Source: Clostridiaceae bacterium M8S5 (lineage in GTDB: Bacteria; Bacillota; Clostridia; Tissierellales; MCWD3). From it: DNA of 64,000 nucleotides. A program made the position numbers and the translations under genes. The notes beneath the pieces are model-generated. The model worked only from the letters and a program-made list of their open reading frames with translations. It was not told where the DNA came from and made no database searches. Where the stretch lies: the NCBI GenBank assembly GCA_029227815.1, contig CP118523.1:3348001-3412000 (forward strand), read 5' to 3'. This document shows, in pieces, positions 44,493-54,086 of the stretch (position 1 is the stretch's first letter; every line of letters starts with the position of its first letter).

Positions 44493-45812
44493 ATGAAAAA
44501 CAAAAGTAATAAGAGTAAATTTAGCAAAAAGATTCTATATTTATTTGTAGCTACATGTTTGATTTTAAATTTAATGCCTAAAGGAAACATCTCTTATGCA
44601 GCATCACCAATTTCTCATTATACACCAGCATATTTTACTTTTACTGACGAAGAAGATCTCAAAAGGAATATCATAAACTCACCAGATTTTATTAAATACC
44701 ACGCTTATTTAGCACATTATATGGGTTTTGGATGGTGTGGAGGAACTGCTAGTCAATATGTCGGAGAAGATTTTTCATTTAGAAAAGATGGAAACAATTA
44801 TATTTTACAAGCAAATTATAATAAAAATGATCCACATTCTGGTGGCTACTGGGCTGACAAGAGATTAAAAATGACAATATCTAATGTAAGATTTTACATT
44901 GATACAGATTCTGTTACATTGGGAGATGAGAAAGTAACTACGTTAGACCCTGTAATGCTTCAAAGCTTTAAGGCTGTTAATAAAGGTGATACCAATGATA
45001 CTGCTCCCGTGAATTTCACGTATACAAAAGGACAAACCGTATCGCATTCTTTTACCTACTCATTTGAAGAAGGAATACAAGTTAATAGTACTGCAACAGT
45101 AGGTATCAAGTTTATTTCTGCTTCATTGAATTATGGTTGGTCATTTAAAGCAGGACAAGCATGGACTGATGGTACAAAAACTGCTTCTAGTGTATCTGTA
45201 TCAACATCATATGATGCAACTATACCAGCTAAAAGTTCAAGAACTGTTAAACTAATGAGCTTTAAGACTAAATCAGATGTTCCATATACAGCTAATATAT
45301 ATATGGATTATGATATCACTTTTTCAGGTTTCTTAAGATGGGGTGGGAATGCGAGAAGTGACCATCCAACAAATAGACCATTTGTAAATGTAACATTTGG
45401 CGAAGGAGACAAAACAGCACAAGAACAAATTAAAGATATCTATGAGCACAGAGATATAAATGGATATTCTAACTGGGACTGGAATTGGATGGAAAACGAA
45501 TTTGGTGCTGATAATGTGAAAATTGTAGTATCCCAAATTTGTAGACCTAAAGGAGCTCATGTAGATGGTAAATTTACATGTATAGATGGAACACATGTAG
45601 AAATAGTCGCAGACGATCCTATACCTTTGACTGATGAAGAGTTAGCAACCTCTAGCACAGCAATGAGTACAAAAAGTCTTTCTAACACTCTAAAATCAAT
45701 GACATCAAAAGGTATTACTATAGAAGACATTAAGTTTAATGATACTCCTGAGGCATATGTTACTAAGAGTAGTGTAACTTCAAGTTCTGGAACAATAACT
45801 ATGAGAGAATAG
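44493..45812 (+). CDS. Aerolysin-family pore-forming toxin, alpha-toxin-like (copy 4)
   Basis: 439 residues, the closest relative of copy 3 (nearly identical in signal peptide, N-terminal region and tail). Differences cluster at residues ~165-240: NDTAPVNFTYTKGQTVSHSF, TVGIKFISAS, SVSVSTSYDATIPAK. This membrane-insertion region resembles copy 2 more than copy 3, which suggests gene conversion between copies. Only 92 bp separate it from copy 3, with an RBS (GGGAGG) but no promoter; it is probably expressed by read-through. Confidence 0.9.
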   Translation: MKNKSNKSKFSKKILYLFVATCLILNLMPKGNISYAASPISHYTPAYFTFTDEEDLKRNIINSPDFIKYHAYLAHYMGFGWCGGTASQYVGEDFSFRKDGNNYILQANYNKNDPHSGGYWADKRLKMTISNVRFYIDTDSVTLGDEKVTTLDPVMLQSFKAVNKGDTNDTAPVNFTYTKGQTVSHSFTYSFEEGIQVNSTATVGIKFISASLNYGWSFKAGQAWTDGTKTASSVSVSTSYDATIPAKSSRTVKLMSFKTKSDVPYTANIYMDYDITFSGFLRWGGNARSDHPTNRPFVNVTFGEGDKTAQEQIKDIYEHRDINGYSNWDWNWMENEFGADNVKIVVSQICRPKGAHVDGKFTCIDGTHVEIVADDPIPLTDEELATSSTAMSTKSLSNTLKSMTSKGITIEDIKFNDTPEAYVTKSSVTSSSGTITMRE

Positions 45813-45838
45813 ATATTGATATAATTTTGATAAGGTAT

Positions 45839-45878
45839 GTTGCATTAGCAAATTATTTTGCTAATGCAACTCTTTTTT
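45839..45878 (+). terminator. Terminator after toxin 4
   Basis: Perfect 14-bp stem GTTGCATTAGCAAA with TTTGCTAATGCAAC, 4-base loop, then CTCTTTTTT. Confidence 0.85.
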
Positions 45879-45933
45879 CTGATAAAGGCTTTACCAATAA
45901 TAGAAATAAGGGGATAATCTAATCACCTGTTTA

Positions 45934-45970
45934 TATTTTAGTTAGTTTGCAATCCAAAAATGACAGACTC
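45934..45970. repeat. 37-bp dispersed repeat (copy B), possible insertion-sequence end
   Basis: The same 37-base pattern as at 20350 (TATTTTAGTTAGTTT ... GACAGACTC), directly at the downstream edge of the toxin cluster. No transposase adjoins it. Confidence 0.45.
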
Positions 45971-45980
45971 TTAGTTTTCT

Positions 45981-46802
45981 TTATTTAAAGCCCTTATATT
46001 TCCCTATTTTTTTAAGCGTAGATATTAGCTCTCCTTTATAGTTTTCGTCTTCTGGATTTAGGCTATGTATTACTACTCCAGAATCTATGGATGATGAGTG
46101 TATAAATTTATCTTCACCTATATATATCGCTGTATGTTCTGGAAAAAATAAGACATCTCCTTTTTTTATATCTTCTATACCAATATCCACAAAATAATCA
46201 TGCATTAACTCTGCATCTCTATAGATAGCTATTTCATTTATTAAATACACTATAGATGTTAGCCCTGAGCTATCAACTCCTAATGGAGTTTTACCACCCC
46301 ATCTAAATTGTGTTTTTAGATACTGTAATGCAGTTATCACTATGTTGTTTCTAATCTCATCCTCATTAACACTAAAGTCTAGCTTTACTCTTTCTTTTAC
46401 ATACTTATTTCTAATCCAGCCTACACTCCCATCTGGAAGTTCCACTAATAAGCGGTTGGCTTTAACTTCACTCAAATTCTTTAGGTAAGTACCTTTAACT
46501 ACAGATTTTATAATATAACTATTATAAGATGTGTCCTGGGTAATATCTACATAGCCACCTGTCACAATTACTTTATTATTATTTCTCCAGCTTGTTACCT
46601 CCTCGTATTTCCTAATCAAATCACCTTTTTTTACATACCCTTTATAGTTGTAATCAGTTTGTACGAACAAAAAATCATTTACATCTTCCCATAATACTTC
46701 TACAACCATACCAAGTAGTACCTCATCTATATGTTCTCCTTTTGATTTTGGATGACCTTTTATTGAAACTACTGGATTTTTTACAACTGCATATTCACTC
46801 AC
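45981..46802 (-). CDS. SH3b-NlpC/P60 protein with catalytic Cys replaced by Ser
   Basis: 273 residues, cytosolic: two SH3b-like domains (~5-65 and ~75-138) and an NlpC/P60 domain (~150-270), the layout of YkfC-type gamma-D-glutamyl-L-diamino-acid endopeptidases that trim cell-wall peptides. The motif that should read DCSG is GVDSSG: codon 178 is AGC where TGC would give the nucleophile. The histidines (His223 in FPEHTAIYIG, His235) remain. The protein is therefore predicted inactive, weakly active or a binding protein. It is last gene of the opp operon. Confidence 0.82.
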   Translation of the reverse strand: MSEYAVVKNPVVSIKGHPKSKGEHIDEVLLGMVVEVLWEDVNDFLFVQTDYNYKGYVKKGDLIRKYEEVTSWRNNNKVIVTGGYVDITQDTSYNSYIIKSVVKGTYLKNLSEVKANRLLVELPDGSVGWIRNKYVKERVKLDFSVNEDEIRNNIVITALQYLKTQFRWGGKTPLGVDSSGLTSIVYLINEIAIYRDAELMHDYFVDIGIEDIKKGDVLFFPEHTAIYIGEDKFIHSSSIDSGVVIHSLNPEDENYKGELISTLKKIGKYKGFK

Positions 46803-46808
46803 GATTTA

Positions 46809-47798
46809 TCACTTCTCTTCTTTTGACAAAACATAAACAATATTCTTCCAAGCTTTTTCAAACTGCTTTACTTTATAATATCTCTTAATACTTACCTCAG
46901 GTGGCGATGCTGGATCATTTACTATTATATACTGCTCTCCTTCTCTATTTTCAAAACCTCTTATCACTATCAAATGACCACTTATATAACTCTGTACAGA
47001 CCCTTCTAACTCTTCTTTACTATTCGTTTTTATTGATGCTACTAATGGAATACCTTTTTTTATTAGATCATGCACATCCTCTATGCTGCATCTTTTTACA
47101 TATGCTCTAAAACCTTTTTCCCCTGCATAAGCAACGTTATATGACCAATTACCATAAATTGCAAGATTGTTATCTCTACATCCTTTAGCAACTCTTTCTG
47201 TATTTTCTTTTACTCCTAAGTACTCCATTACCATTGAGAGAGATGTCGGACTGCAAATAACACCTCCGATTTCTGGTACTACTAATTGAGATCTTGCTGG
47301 CACCGCTATATCAATATCCATAATTTCTCTATCCATAATATCTTTTTTAGTAAGAGTCATTGTAAATGCAATAAACCTAATAGAAGGACCCTTCACCCCA
47401 ACTTTGTTTCTACTTAACTCTACCCTAAACTTTATATCTTTTGCCTTCCCACATATAGGTTTGACTACATCTATATTTAACTTGGCTATTTCATCATTTT
47501 GACCTTTCTCACTTCCTATATTTAGTCCATCACTTGACCACCGTCCATAGGATAACCAGTTTGACCAATCACCTTCTACATTTATACTTACTTTTACTTC
47601 TATATATGTGTCTTTGTATGTTGTGCTATTCCATGATACCACTAAGTCTTTAAATTCGTCTGTGCTGATGATTTCTGATTCATAAACTCCTGAGGCTACG
47701 TTATCAGCTAACTGTAGCTCACTACTTTCTGTTATAACAATATCTTTACAGACTCCATTCGTAAAACTATCCTGTTCATAAAATATTGTAGCTGACAC
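46809..47798 (-). CDS. C39-like papain-fold peptidase family protein
   Basis: 329 residues. Residues ~1-150 are a beta-rich domain; residues ~165-325 form a C39-type cysteine peptidase with Cys182 (GGVICSPTSLSMVMEYLG), His275 (ISGHLIVIRGF) and Asp295 (VNDPAS) all present. There is no signal peptide, so it acts inside the cell, presumably on peptides imported by the Opp transporter encoded upstream. It lies 6 bp from the NlpC/P60 gene and 22 bp from oppF. Confidence 0.8.
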   Translation of the reverse strand: MSATIFYEQDSFTNGVCKDIVITESSELQLADNVASGVYESEIISTDEFKDLVVSWNSTTYKDTYIEVKVSINVEGDWSNWLSYGRWSSDGLNIGSEKGQNDEIAKLNIDVVKPICGKAKDIKFRVELSRNKVGVKGPSIRFIAFTMTLTKKDIMDREIMDIDIAVPARSQLVVPEIGGVICSPTSLSMVMEYLGVKENTERVAKGCRDNNLAIYGNWSYNVAYAGEKGFRAYVKRCSIEDVHDLIKKGIPLVASIKTNSKEELEGSVQSYISGHLIVIRGFENREGEQYIIVNDPASPPEVSIKRYYKVKQFEKAWKNIVYVLSKEEK

Positions 47799-47820
47799 TT
47801 TTTATCTCTCCTTCCTGCTA

Positions 47821-48759
47821 TTATTTCAAACACTTTTTATACTCTTTTAGTTCTTTATCATTTGCTAGTATATAATGATCGCTATCAAGTTTGTGCCACT
47901 TAGGTGGGTCTTGTTCATATTCATGACAGTTTGGATCATATATTTCTATTTTCTTGTGCTTCTCTAAGACTGGATCTGGCTGAGGTATTGCTGATAATAA
48001 TGCTCTTGTATATGGATGGAGTGGATTTTTGAACAACTCCTCTGTCTCAGCTAACTCCACTATTCTCCCCTTATGGATAACAGCTATCCTATCTGTTATA
48101 AATCTCATAACTGATAAATCATGTGCAATAAATAGATAAGTCAATCCTTTTTCTCTCTTTAATGCTGATAATATATTCAATACTTGTGCTCTAATTGAAA
48201 CATCAAGTGCTGATATAGGTTCGTCTGCTATTATCAACTCTGGCTCCATAACTAATACTCTTGCTATACCAATTCTCTGTCTTTGCCCTCCTGAAAACTC
48301 ATGTGGAAACCTGCTTGCAAACTCAGGCAGAAGCCCCACATCTTTTAATGCTCTTTCTACTTTTTCTTTTCTTTCCTGTTCGCAGCTGAATTTCTTTAGA
48401 TTATATAATCCCTCTGATACTATATAATCTACTTTTGCTCGTTCATTAAGTGATGCCATAGGGTCTTGAAATATCATTTGAACTTTCTCTGTTACTTCTT
48501 TATCTAACGATCTATCTATTTTCCCATTTATTACTTTACCTCTAAATTTGATTGTACCTCCTGCTGTTTCATTTATTCTCATTATAGCCCTACCTATTGT
48601 TGTTTTTCCAGAGCCTGATTCTCCAACTAGACCAAATGTTTCTCCTTTATATATATTAAAACTAACGTCATTGACTGCTACAAATTTATTTCTAGCCTTA
48701 CCAAATTCTATTCTTAAATCCTCAACCTGTAATAGTATCTCTTTTGATTTATTCTCCAT
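47821..48759 (-). CDS. oppF: Oligopeptide ABC transporter ATPase OppF-like
   Basis: 312 residues with Walker [10 protein letters not shown], signature FSGGQRQR, Walker [14 protein letters not shown] and the C-terminal oligopeptide-transporter extension ([16 protein letters not shown]). It supplies energy for peptide uptake as partner of OppD. The start overlaps the oppD end by 11 bases. Confidence 0.9.
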   Translation of the reverse strand: MENKSKEILLQVEDLRIEFGKARNKFVAVNDVSFNIYKGETFGLVGESGSGKTTIGRAIMRINETAGGTIKFRGKVINGKIDRSLDKEVTEKVQMIFQDPMASLNERAKVDYIVSEGLYNLKKFSCEQERKEKVERALKDVGLLPEFASRFPHEFSGGQRQRIGIARVLVMEPELIIADEPISALDVSIRAQVLNILSALKREKGLTYLFIAHDLSVMRFITDRIAVIHKGRIVELAETEELFKNPLHPYTRALLSAIPQPDPVLEKHKKIEIYDPNCHEYEQDPPKWHKLDSDHYILANDKELKEYKKCLK

Positions 48760-49816
48760 ATTTCTTACCCCCTAGCTTTTCATGCAATTTCTTTATGGCA
48801 TTTGGAACTTCTATCTTTGGTGCGCTAGGGTGCAATAGCCAAGTACGTGCTTTGTGAGTTGGGCTAACCTCAAAATATGGTGGCCTATGGATAAAGTCTA
48901 TTTCTAATGCATACGGGTTTCTTGGTGCAAATGCATCTCCTTTTATTTCTTTAAACAAGCTAGGTGGTGTTCCTTGTATAGAGTATAAATCTTCACCCTT
49001 AACACCCAGCTGTGGTAGTGATAATAATAATGCCCAAGTATAAGGATGCTGTGGGTTGTAAAAAACTTCTTCACTATTACCAATCTCTATTATGTCTCCT
49101 GAATACATAACTGCAATTCTATCTGCTACATTTGCTACTACTCCTAAATCATGTGTTATGTATATTATCGAAAGACTATATTTTTTCTGCATGTTTTTTA
49201 GTAACTGTAATATCTGAGCCTGTATAGTTACATCTAGTGCTGTTGTTGGTTCATCACATATTAAGACTCTTGGGTTACATGCTATTGCTATCGCTATAAC
49301 TACCCTTTGTCTCATACCTCCTGAAAACTCATGTGGGTATTGCTTATACCTAGCTTCTGGCTGTGGTATACCAACATCATCTAATATCTCTAATACTAAT
49401 TTTTTTGCTTCTAATCCTTTTAGCCCTTGATGTAATTCTACAGCTTCTTGTACTTGTGAACCTATTGTTCTAAGAGGATTGAGTGAAGTCATGGGATCCT
49501 GAAATACCATTGCTATTTCTTTTCCTCTGATTTTAAGCCATTCTTTTTCTTTTTTATATTTTGAGATAACTTTTCCGTCATAGACTATGCTCCCTGAATC
49601 CACCCATCCATTTGAATCAAGTAGTCCCATAAAGGATTTAGTAAATACTGATTTTCCTGAACCAGATTCTCCTACTATTGCTAAACTTTCTCCTTCTAAT
49701 AGATCTAAAGATGCACCTCTTATAGCTGTTAATTCTTTTCCTCTCAATGTGAATTTCACAACAAGGTCTTTAACAGAAATTATAGGTTTTTGGTTTATAT
49801 TATTTTTATCATCCAT
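48749..49816 (-). CDS. oppD: Oligopeptide ABC transporter ATPase OppD-like
   Basis: 355 residues from ATG 49816 (RBS GGTGGTG). It has Walker A GESGSGKS, signature FSGGMRQR, Walker [13 protein letters not shown] and the Opp C-terminal extension. The usual CxxxxP(x)C cysteine cluster of Opp/Dpp ATPase tails is not evident; the tail instead reads [19 protein letters not shown]. Confidence 0.9.
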   Translation of the reverse strand: MDDKNNINQKPIISVKDLVVKFTLRGKELTAIRGASLDLLEGESLAIVGESGSGKSVFTKSFMGLLDSNGWVDSGSIVYDGKVISKYKKEKEWLKIRGKEIAMVFQDPMTSLNPLRTIGSQVQEAVELHQGLKGLEAKKLVLEILDDVGIPQPEARYKQYPHEFSGGMRQRVVIAIAIACNPRVLICDEPTTALDVTIQAQILQLLKNMQKKYSLSIIYITHDLGVVANVADRIAVMYSGDIIEIGNSEEVFYNPQHPYTWALLLSLPQLGVKGEDLYSIQGTPPSLFKEIKGDAFAPRNPYALEIDFIHRPPYFEVSPTHKARTWLLHPSAPKIEVPNAIKKLHEKLGGKKYGE

Positions 49817-49828
49817 AAATATCACCAC

Positions 49829-50788
49829 CTATATATGATTTTTAGGGTCTGATGCATCTCCAAACGCATTACCCATTACATAGAAAGAAATAGTTATAAC
49901 TGACAGTATTATCGCTGGAAAAAGCAATTGATATCTGAGTGATGGTACCATCATAAATACACGTCCTTCGTTTATTAAGTTACCAAGTGATGGTACATCT
50001 ACCGGTAATCCTATTCCTATATAAGTCAAAAACACTTCTGAGCCTATTGCTAGTGGTATTGCAAGCGCCAACCTGAGCATTATAACTGAAACTAAATATG
50101 GTAACAAGTTTTTAGAGATTATACGATTTGTTGGAGTTCCTAAGCATCTTGAGGCAAGATTATACTCTCTATCTCTTATAATTATTATTAGATTTCTAAC
50201 AAATCTAGCCATATTGGTCCAGCGTGTTACACACATAGCAAATATTATTGTAAATAATCCAGGTTTCATTATGTATGCAAACAATACAAGTATAATAGTC
50301 GTAGGTATGTTTGTGATAACATTGTATATCTCGGTTATCAGTGCATCTAATTTACGTACATATCCCCAAATAGCACCTATAAATATACCAACTATCAACT
50401 CAAAAAATCCTACAGATAAACCTATAAATAGTGAGGTTCTTGTTCCACTCCATATCCTAGCCCACAAATCCTGCCCAATGGAATTTGTCCCAAACCAAAA
50501 TTCACTACTTGGTGATTCATTTCTAAGTTGCATACCTGTCTGTTCATTTATATATATCTTGGTGGGTGACTTTTGGTATGGTAGGTATGGTTGTATTATT
50601 GTAAATATTAAAAGAGCTATTATAACAAACATAAGTATAACTGCTATTTTGTTTTTAAGAAAAACTTGCCATGTTGATCTCCAATAAGAATAATTTGAAT
50701 ATCCCGTCAATTCTGATGATTGTGCATTAAATTTAGCTACCTTAAATAGCGAGGGATCAATATTGTTTATATCTATTGTATTTTTCAT
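49829..50788 (-). CDS. oppC: Oligopeptide ABC transporter permease OppC-like
   Basis: 319 residues: a cytosolic N-terminal extension (~1-45), a first membrane helix, a long outer loop (NESPSSEFWFGTNSIGQDLWARIWSGTRTS is the classic OppC landmark) and five further helices with the DREYNLASRCLGTPTNRII coupling loop. It pairs with OppB. Confidence 0.9.
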   Translation of the reverse strand: MKNTIDINNIDPSLFKVAKFNAQSSELTGYSNYSYWRSTWQVFLKNKIAVILMFVIIALLIFTIIQPYLPYQKSPTKIYINEQTGMQLRNESPSSEFWFGTNSIGQDLWARIWSGTRTSLFIGLSVGFFELIVGIFIGAIWGYVRKLDALITEIYNVITNIPTTIILVLFAYIMKPGLFTIIFAMCVTRWTNMARFVRNLIIIIRDREYNLASRCLGTPTNRIISKNLLPYLVSVIMLRLALAIPLAIGSEVFLTYIGIGLPVDVPSLGNLINEGRVFMMVPSLRYQLLFPAIILSVITISFYVMGNAFGDASDPKNHI

Positions 50789-51736
50789 CTATCTTCCCCC
50801 TCCATGTTTTTGTAATTTTATCCTTGGATCAATCAATGCCATTAATACGTCTCCTAAGAACAATCCAATGATCCCAACTGATGAGTATATCAACACGAGC
50901 GCTTGAACTAGATTGTTATCTTGCAGTTGTATTGCATCCACAAGTAGTCCTCCCATTCCCGGTATTGAAAATAACGACTCTATATATATAGAACCTGATA
51001 TGGTAAAAAGAATCGAAGCTGGAAGGTACTGCGCCATTGGAACGAATGCATTTCGCATCACATGTTTTAACATTATCTTTTTATTACCAAGTCCTTTAGC
51101 TCTTGCAAGCTTGATATAGTCTTTGCTTAGCTCATCTACCATATATCTTCTCATCCACATTGCATATCCAGCAATACTTCCTAGTGACATTGATATAGCT
51201 GGTATAATCCAACTTGTTGGTTCATCTATATCAAATAATATTGGTAATTTGAGTAAACTAGTTATATAGATTTGTATAAATAAATAATATACTACTGCCG
51301 GTACTGCTCTAATAAATACTATATATGTAGTCCCTAATTTATCTGTTAATTTATTTTTTTCTCTGGCCATTGCTATACCCATATACAAACCACTAATTAA
51401 AGATATTAACAATGCTACTAGACCAAACCATAATGAATATGGAACTTTTTTTGATATTATTTCTCTTATTGGAATGTTAGGTCTATATACTAATGATTTG
51501 CCTAGATCCCCTTTAAATAATCCTAAGTAAAAGTTCTTTAGTTGGATATGTATTGGATCTCTTAGACCCATATTTTCTAAAATAGCTTCTTTTTGCATTT
51601 CATCTAATTTATCTGTGCCAAATTCACCAAAATACCCTTCTTCTGGCATCATTCGCATAAGTAAAAAAACAGCTGTTATAACTATAAATAGTGTAAGTAA
51701 CGATCTAAAAAGTCTTTTTATAAAGTATTTTTTCAT
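50789..51736 (-). CDS. oppB: Oligopeptide ABC transporter permease OppB-like
   Basis: 315 residues with six membrane helices, opening KKYFIKRLFRSLLTLFIVITAVFLLMRMMP. The coupling loop is YIKLARAKGLGNKKIMLKHVMRNAFVPM. It is contiguous with oppC (stop next to start). Confidence 0.9.
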   Translation of the reverse strand: MKKYFIKRLFRSLLTLFIVITAVFLLMRMMPEEGYFGEFGTDKLDEMQKEAILENMGLRDPIHIQLKNFYLGLFKGDLGKSLVYRPNIPIREIISKKVPYSLWFGLVALLISLISGLYMGIAMAREKNKLTDKLGTTYIVFIRAVPAVVYYLFIQIYITSLLKLPILFDIDEPTSWIIPAISMSLGSIAGYAMWMRRYMVDELSKDYIKLARAKGLGNKKIMLKHVMRNAFVPMAQYLPASILFTISGSIYIESLFSIPGMGGLLVDAIQLQDNNLVQALVLIYSSVGIIGLFLGDVLMALIDPRIKLQKHGGGR

Positions 51737-51766
51737 TCATTCACGCCCCTTTCGTTAAATAAACTT

Positions 51767-51789
51767 GGGAGTGCTAGAGAAACACTCCC
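51767..51789 (-). terminator. Stem-loop between oppA and oppB (attenuator)
   Basis: GGGAGTG-N9-CACTCCC in the 95-bp gap, with no long T run. Such hairpins typically stabilise the abundant binding-protein message and let a fraction of transcripts continue. Confidence 0.55.
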
Positions 51790-51831
51790 CTAGGGCCCAG
51801 CCCTATGCAAACAGCTTTAGAAAACTCTTTT

Positions 51832-53688
51832 TTACTTACTAGCTTTTTCTAATGCTTCTTTTCTTTCTTTTTGCCACTTAGTTTTTTCATTGTTATAATC
51901 TTCTGTATTCATAGGTTTTGCTAGTATTCTTTGACCTTTCCATCTCTCTGATGATACACCAAATGGTGAGTAAGGTGCTTCAAAAGGATTAAGTAATGAT
52001 GATATATATCCTCCACCACCTACACCATATGGAATAATCCATGCTTCGTTTATAAGATATGCTTCTGCTTGCGCAAAAAGATTGTATCTTTTTTCTATAT
52101 CTACTATCTCATCTTTAGCATTATTTACCAACTCTATATATACATCAAATGTCTTTTTATTATTTTCGTTGATCTCGGTACATTTCTCTGGAAAATTATA
52201 AGTAGATCCAACTACAAACATATCTGTATATGTTTCAGGATCAGCATAATCAGGACCCCAGTTAACTTCTTGCAATGCATAGTTTCCTGCTCTCCTTGTA
52301 GCTCCAAGATATCCAGATGGAGGAAATGGAACAATCATTACATCTACAAAATCTGTTCCTAGCGTTCTTTCAAGTTGTTGTTCTACTATTTGTGCTCTTT
52401 GACTAGCCTCACTACCACCTGTATTATATGGCATCATAACCTTTACTGGAAATGTAACACTGCCCTTTAAATCATCCATTGCTTTTTTCTTAAACTCTAC
52501 TGCTTTAGTTTCATCGAATGAATCTCTAGCTGTTATTTGCGCAAGCTCACCCATTTGAGTATAATCTTTACCACCTACAGCAACAAAACTCTTTGGTGTA
52601 ACTGTATTGTTTATTTTATTTTCTGGACTGTATGGCTCAGCTGTAGTCATAGCTGCTATTCTATCTAAACCGTGGAAAAACGCCTTTCTAAAGTTTTTAT
52701 TATTAACAGCTTTTCTCCAGTTCTCAGGCTCATATTGTGCGTCAAAATTAGGATCAAAATTAAGAGCATAGAAATAAGTATAAAAACTCGGTAATGCTGG
52801 TCTAACTTTATCTTTTGATTTAGGATCATTCATCCATGCATCTATGGAAGCTGATGGTATTGCTACTTGAGAAATCTCTCCTCTATTGTATAGCTCTTGT
52901 GCTAGAGTGTTTGCTTCTTTGTTGTATTTATATTTTATTTTCTTTATAAATACATTATCCTTATCCCAATAGTTTTCATTTGCAATTAGTATCCTTCTAT
53001 TCTGTGGCTCAAATGTTTCCATTATATAAGCTCCGTTATATAATATACTTGTATTGCTTGTTCCAAATCTATTCCCTTGTTGTTTAAGAAACTTCCCGTT
53101 AACAGGGAAAAAACAGGAGTATGTCAGCATTGATTCAAAGTATGGAACTGCTTTTTCTAATGTGTATTCAAGCTTATATTTATCTACTGCTTTAACTCCA
53201 ACTTTACTAAAATCAGTGATTTCTTTGTTGTAGTATGATTCTGCATTTTTTATAACTCTATATGCTATATTTGCAGTTTTTGAACCATTTTCTTGGTTAA
53301 ATATATATTCTAGTGAATCTACAAAATCTTGTGCTGTAACTTCTGAGTATTCTTTACCTTCACTATCATACCAATTAACACCCTTTCTAATATTAAACGT
53401 CCATACAAGTCCATCCTCAGAAACTGACCAATCTGTTGCTAAGCAAGGTCTTAATACTCCGTATCTATCATAGTCCACTAGAGTATCAACAAAATTTGCT
53501 GCTAGCCCAAACTCCAATGTCGTAGATGTAACTAGGTAGTTAATTGTTGTTATTTCATCCGAATAAGTCCCTAAATACTCTTGTTTATTTGCATAAGCTC
53601 CGATTGTTGCTGTATCATCAGATTTATCTCCACAACCTACTAGTGATAACATAGACAATACTAAAATTAAAGCAATTATTCTTTTCAT
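51832..53688 (-). CDS. oppA: Oligopeptide-binding lipoprotein OppA-like
   Basis: 618 residues, lipobox LVGC at ~16-19, followed by an SBP family 5 domain (WTFNIRKGVNWYDSEG, AQDFVDSLEYIF, QEVNWGPDYADPETYTDMF). It captures extracellular peptides. It is first gene of oppABCDF-C39-NlpC/P60 and expressed from the sigma-54 promoter at 53849, about 160 bp upstream. Confidence 0.92.
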   Translation of the reverse strand: MKRIIALILVLSMLSLVGCGDKSDDTATIGAYANKQEYLGTYSDEITTINYLVTSTTLEFGLAANFVDTLVDYDRYGVLRPCLATDWSVSEDGLVWTFNIRKGVNWYDSEGKEYSEVTAQDFVDSLEYIFNQENGSKTANIAYRVIKNAESYYNKEITDFSKVGVKAVDKYKLEYTLEKAVPYFESMLTYSCFFPVNGKFLKQQGNRFGTSNTSILYNGAYIMETFEPQNRRILIANENYWDKDNVFIKKIKYKYNKEANTLAQELYNRGEISQVAIPSASIDAWMNDPKSKDKVRPALPSFYTYFYALNFDPNFDAQYEPENWRKAVNNKNFRKAFFHGLDRIAAMTTAEPYSPENKINNTVTPKSFVAVGGKDYTQMGELAQITARDSFDETKAVEFKKKAMDDLKGSVTFPVKVMMPYNTGGSEASQRAQIVEQQLERTLGTDFVDVMIVPFPPSGYLGATRRAGNYALQEVNWGPDYADPETYTDMFVVGSTYNFPEKCTEINENNKKTFDVYIELVNNAKDEIVDIEKRYNLFAQAEAYLINEAWIIPYGVGGGGYISSLLNPFEAPYSPFGVSSERWKGQRILAKPMNTEDYNNEKTKWQKERKEALEKASK

Positions 53689-53848
53689 ATATATCCTCCC
53701 TTATATTAATAAATTTGAAAATTCTCTTTAGTGACACTTCTTACTATGGATAGAGTTCTTAGTTGTTGAACTAAAAATATTTTGGATTTGAGATGTCAAG
53801 GCATCCGTTTTTTTATATTTATATAAAATATGGGTTATTGATATGTAT

Positions 53849-53864
53849 AGCAATTAATATGCCA
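53849..53864 (-). promoter_or_regulatory. Sigma-54 promoter of the opp operon
   Basis: On the minus strand TGGCAT-N5-TTGCT. The activator gene lies immediately upstream at 54087, same strand. Confidence 0.8.
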
Positions 53865-53914
53865 ACCACGATTCGGCTATTTTACTTAACTTCAAAGCAT
53901 GTAATTTTTATATG

Positions 53915-53993
53915 ATTCCGAATTTTCGGAATACTTATAATGACAAATAGGTCTACAAAGCCATTTTCCTCACTTTCCACACAAACGGAAAGT
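53915..53993 (-). promoter_or_regulatory. Two putative activator dyads of the opp promoter
   Basis: ATTCCGAA-TT-TTCGGAAT (53915-53932) and ACTTTCC-N8-GGAAAGT (53972-53993) lie about 50-70 and 110-130 bp upstream of the -24 box. Both contain TTCC/GGAA half-sites. The remaining 53689-54086 sequence has no gene. Confidence 0.6.
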
Positions 53994-54086
53994 TTTTTAA
54001 AAGATTTCTTTTCAATCTATTAAAATCAGTTAACTGGAACTATTTAGCTCTATAGACCTATATCTTTGGTTTCCAATAATATGGAA

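Noticed and set aside
39430..45812. Long near-identical repeats at 39-46 kb as an assembly artefact
   Set aside because: The four copies differ throughout, have distinct intergenic regions, and each has its own leader or terminator, so they are real paralogues.
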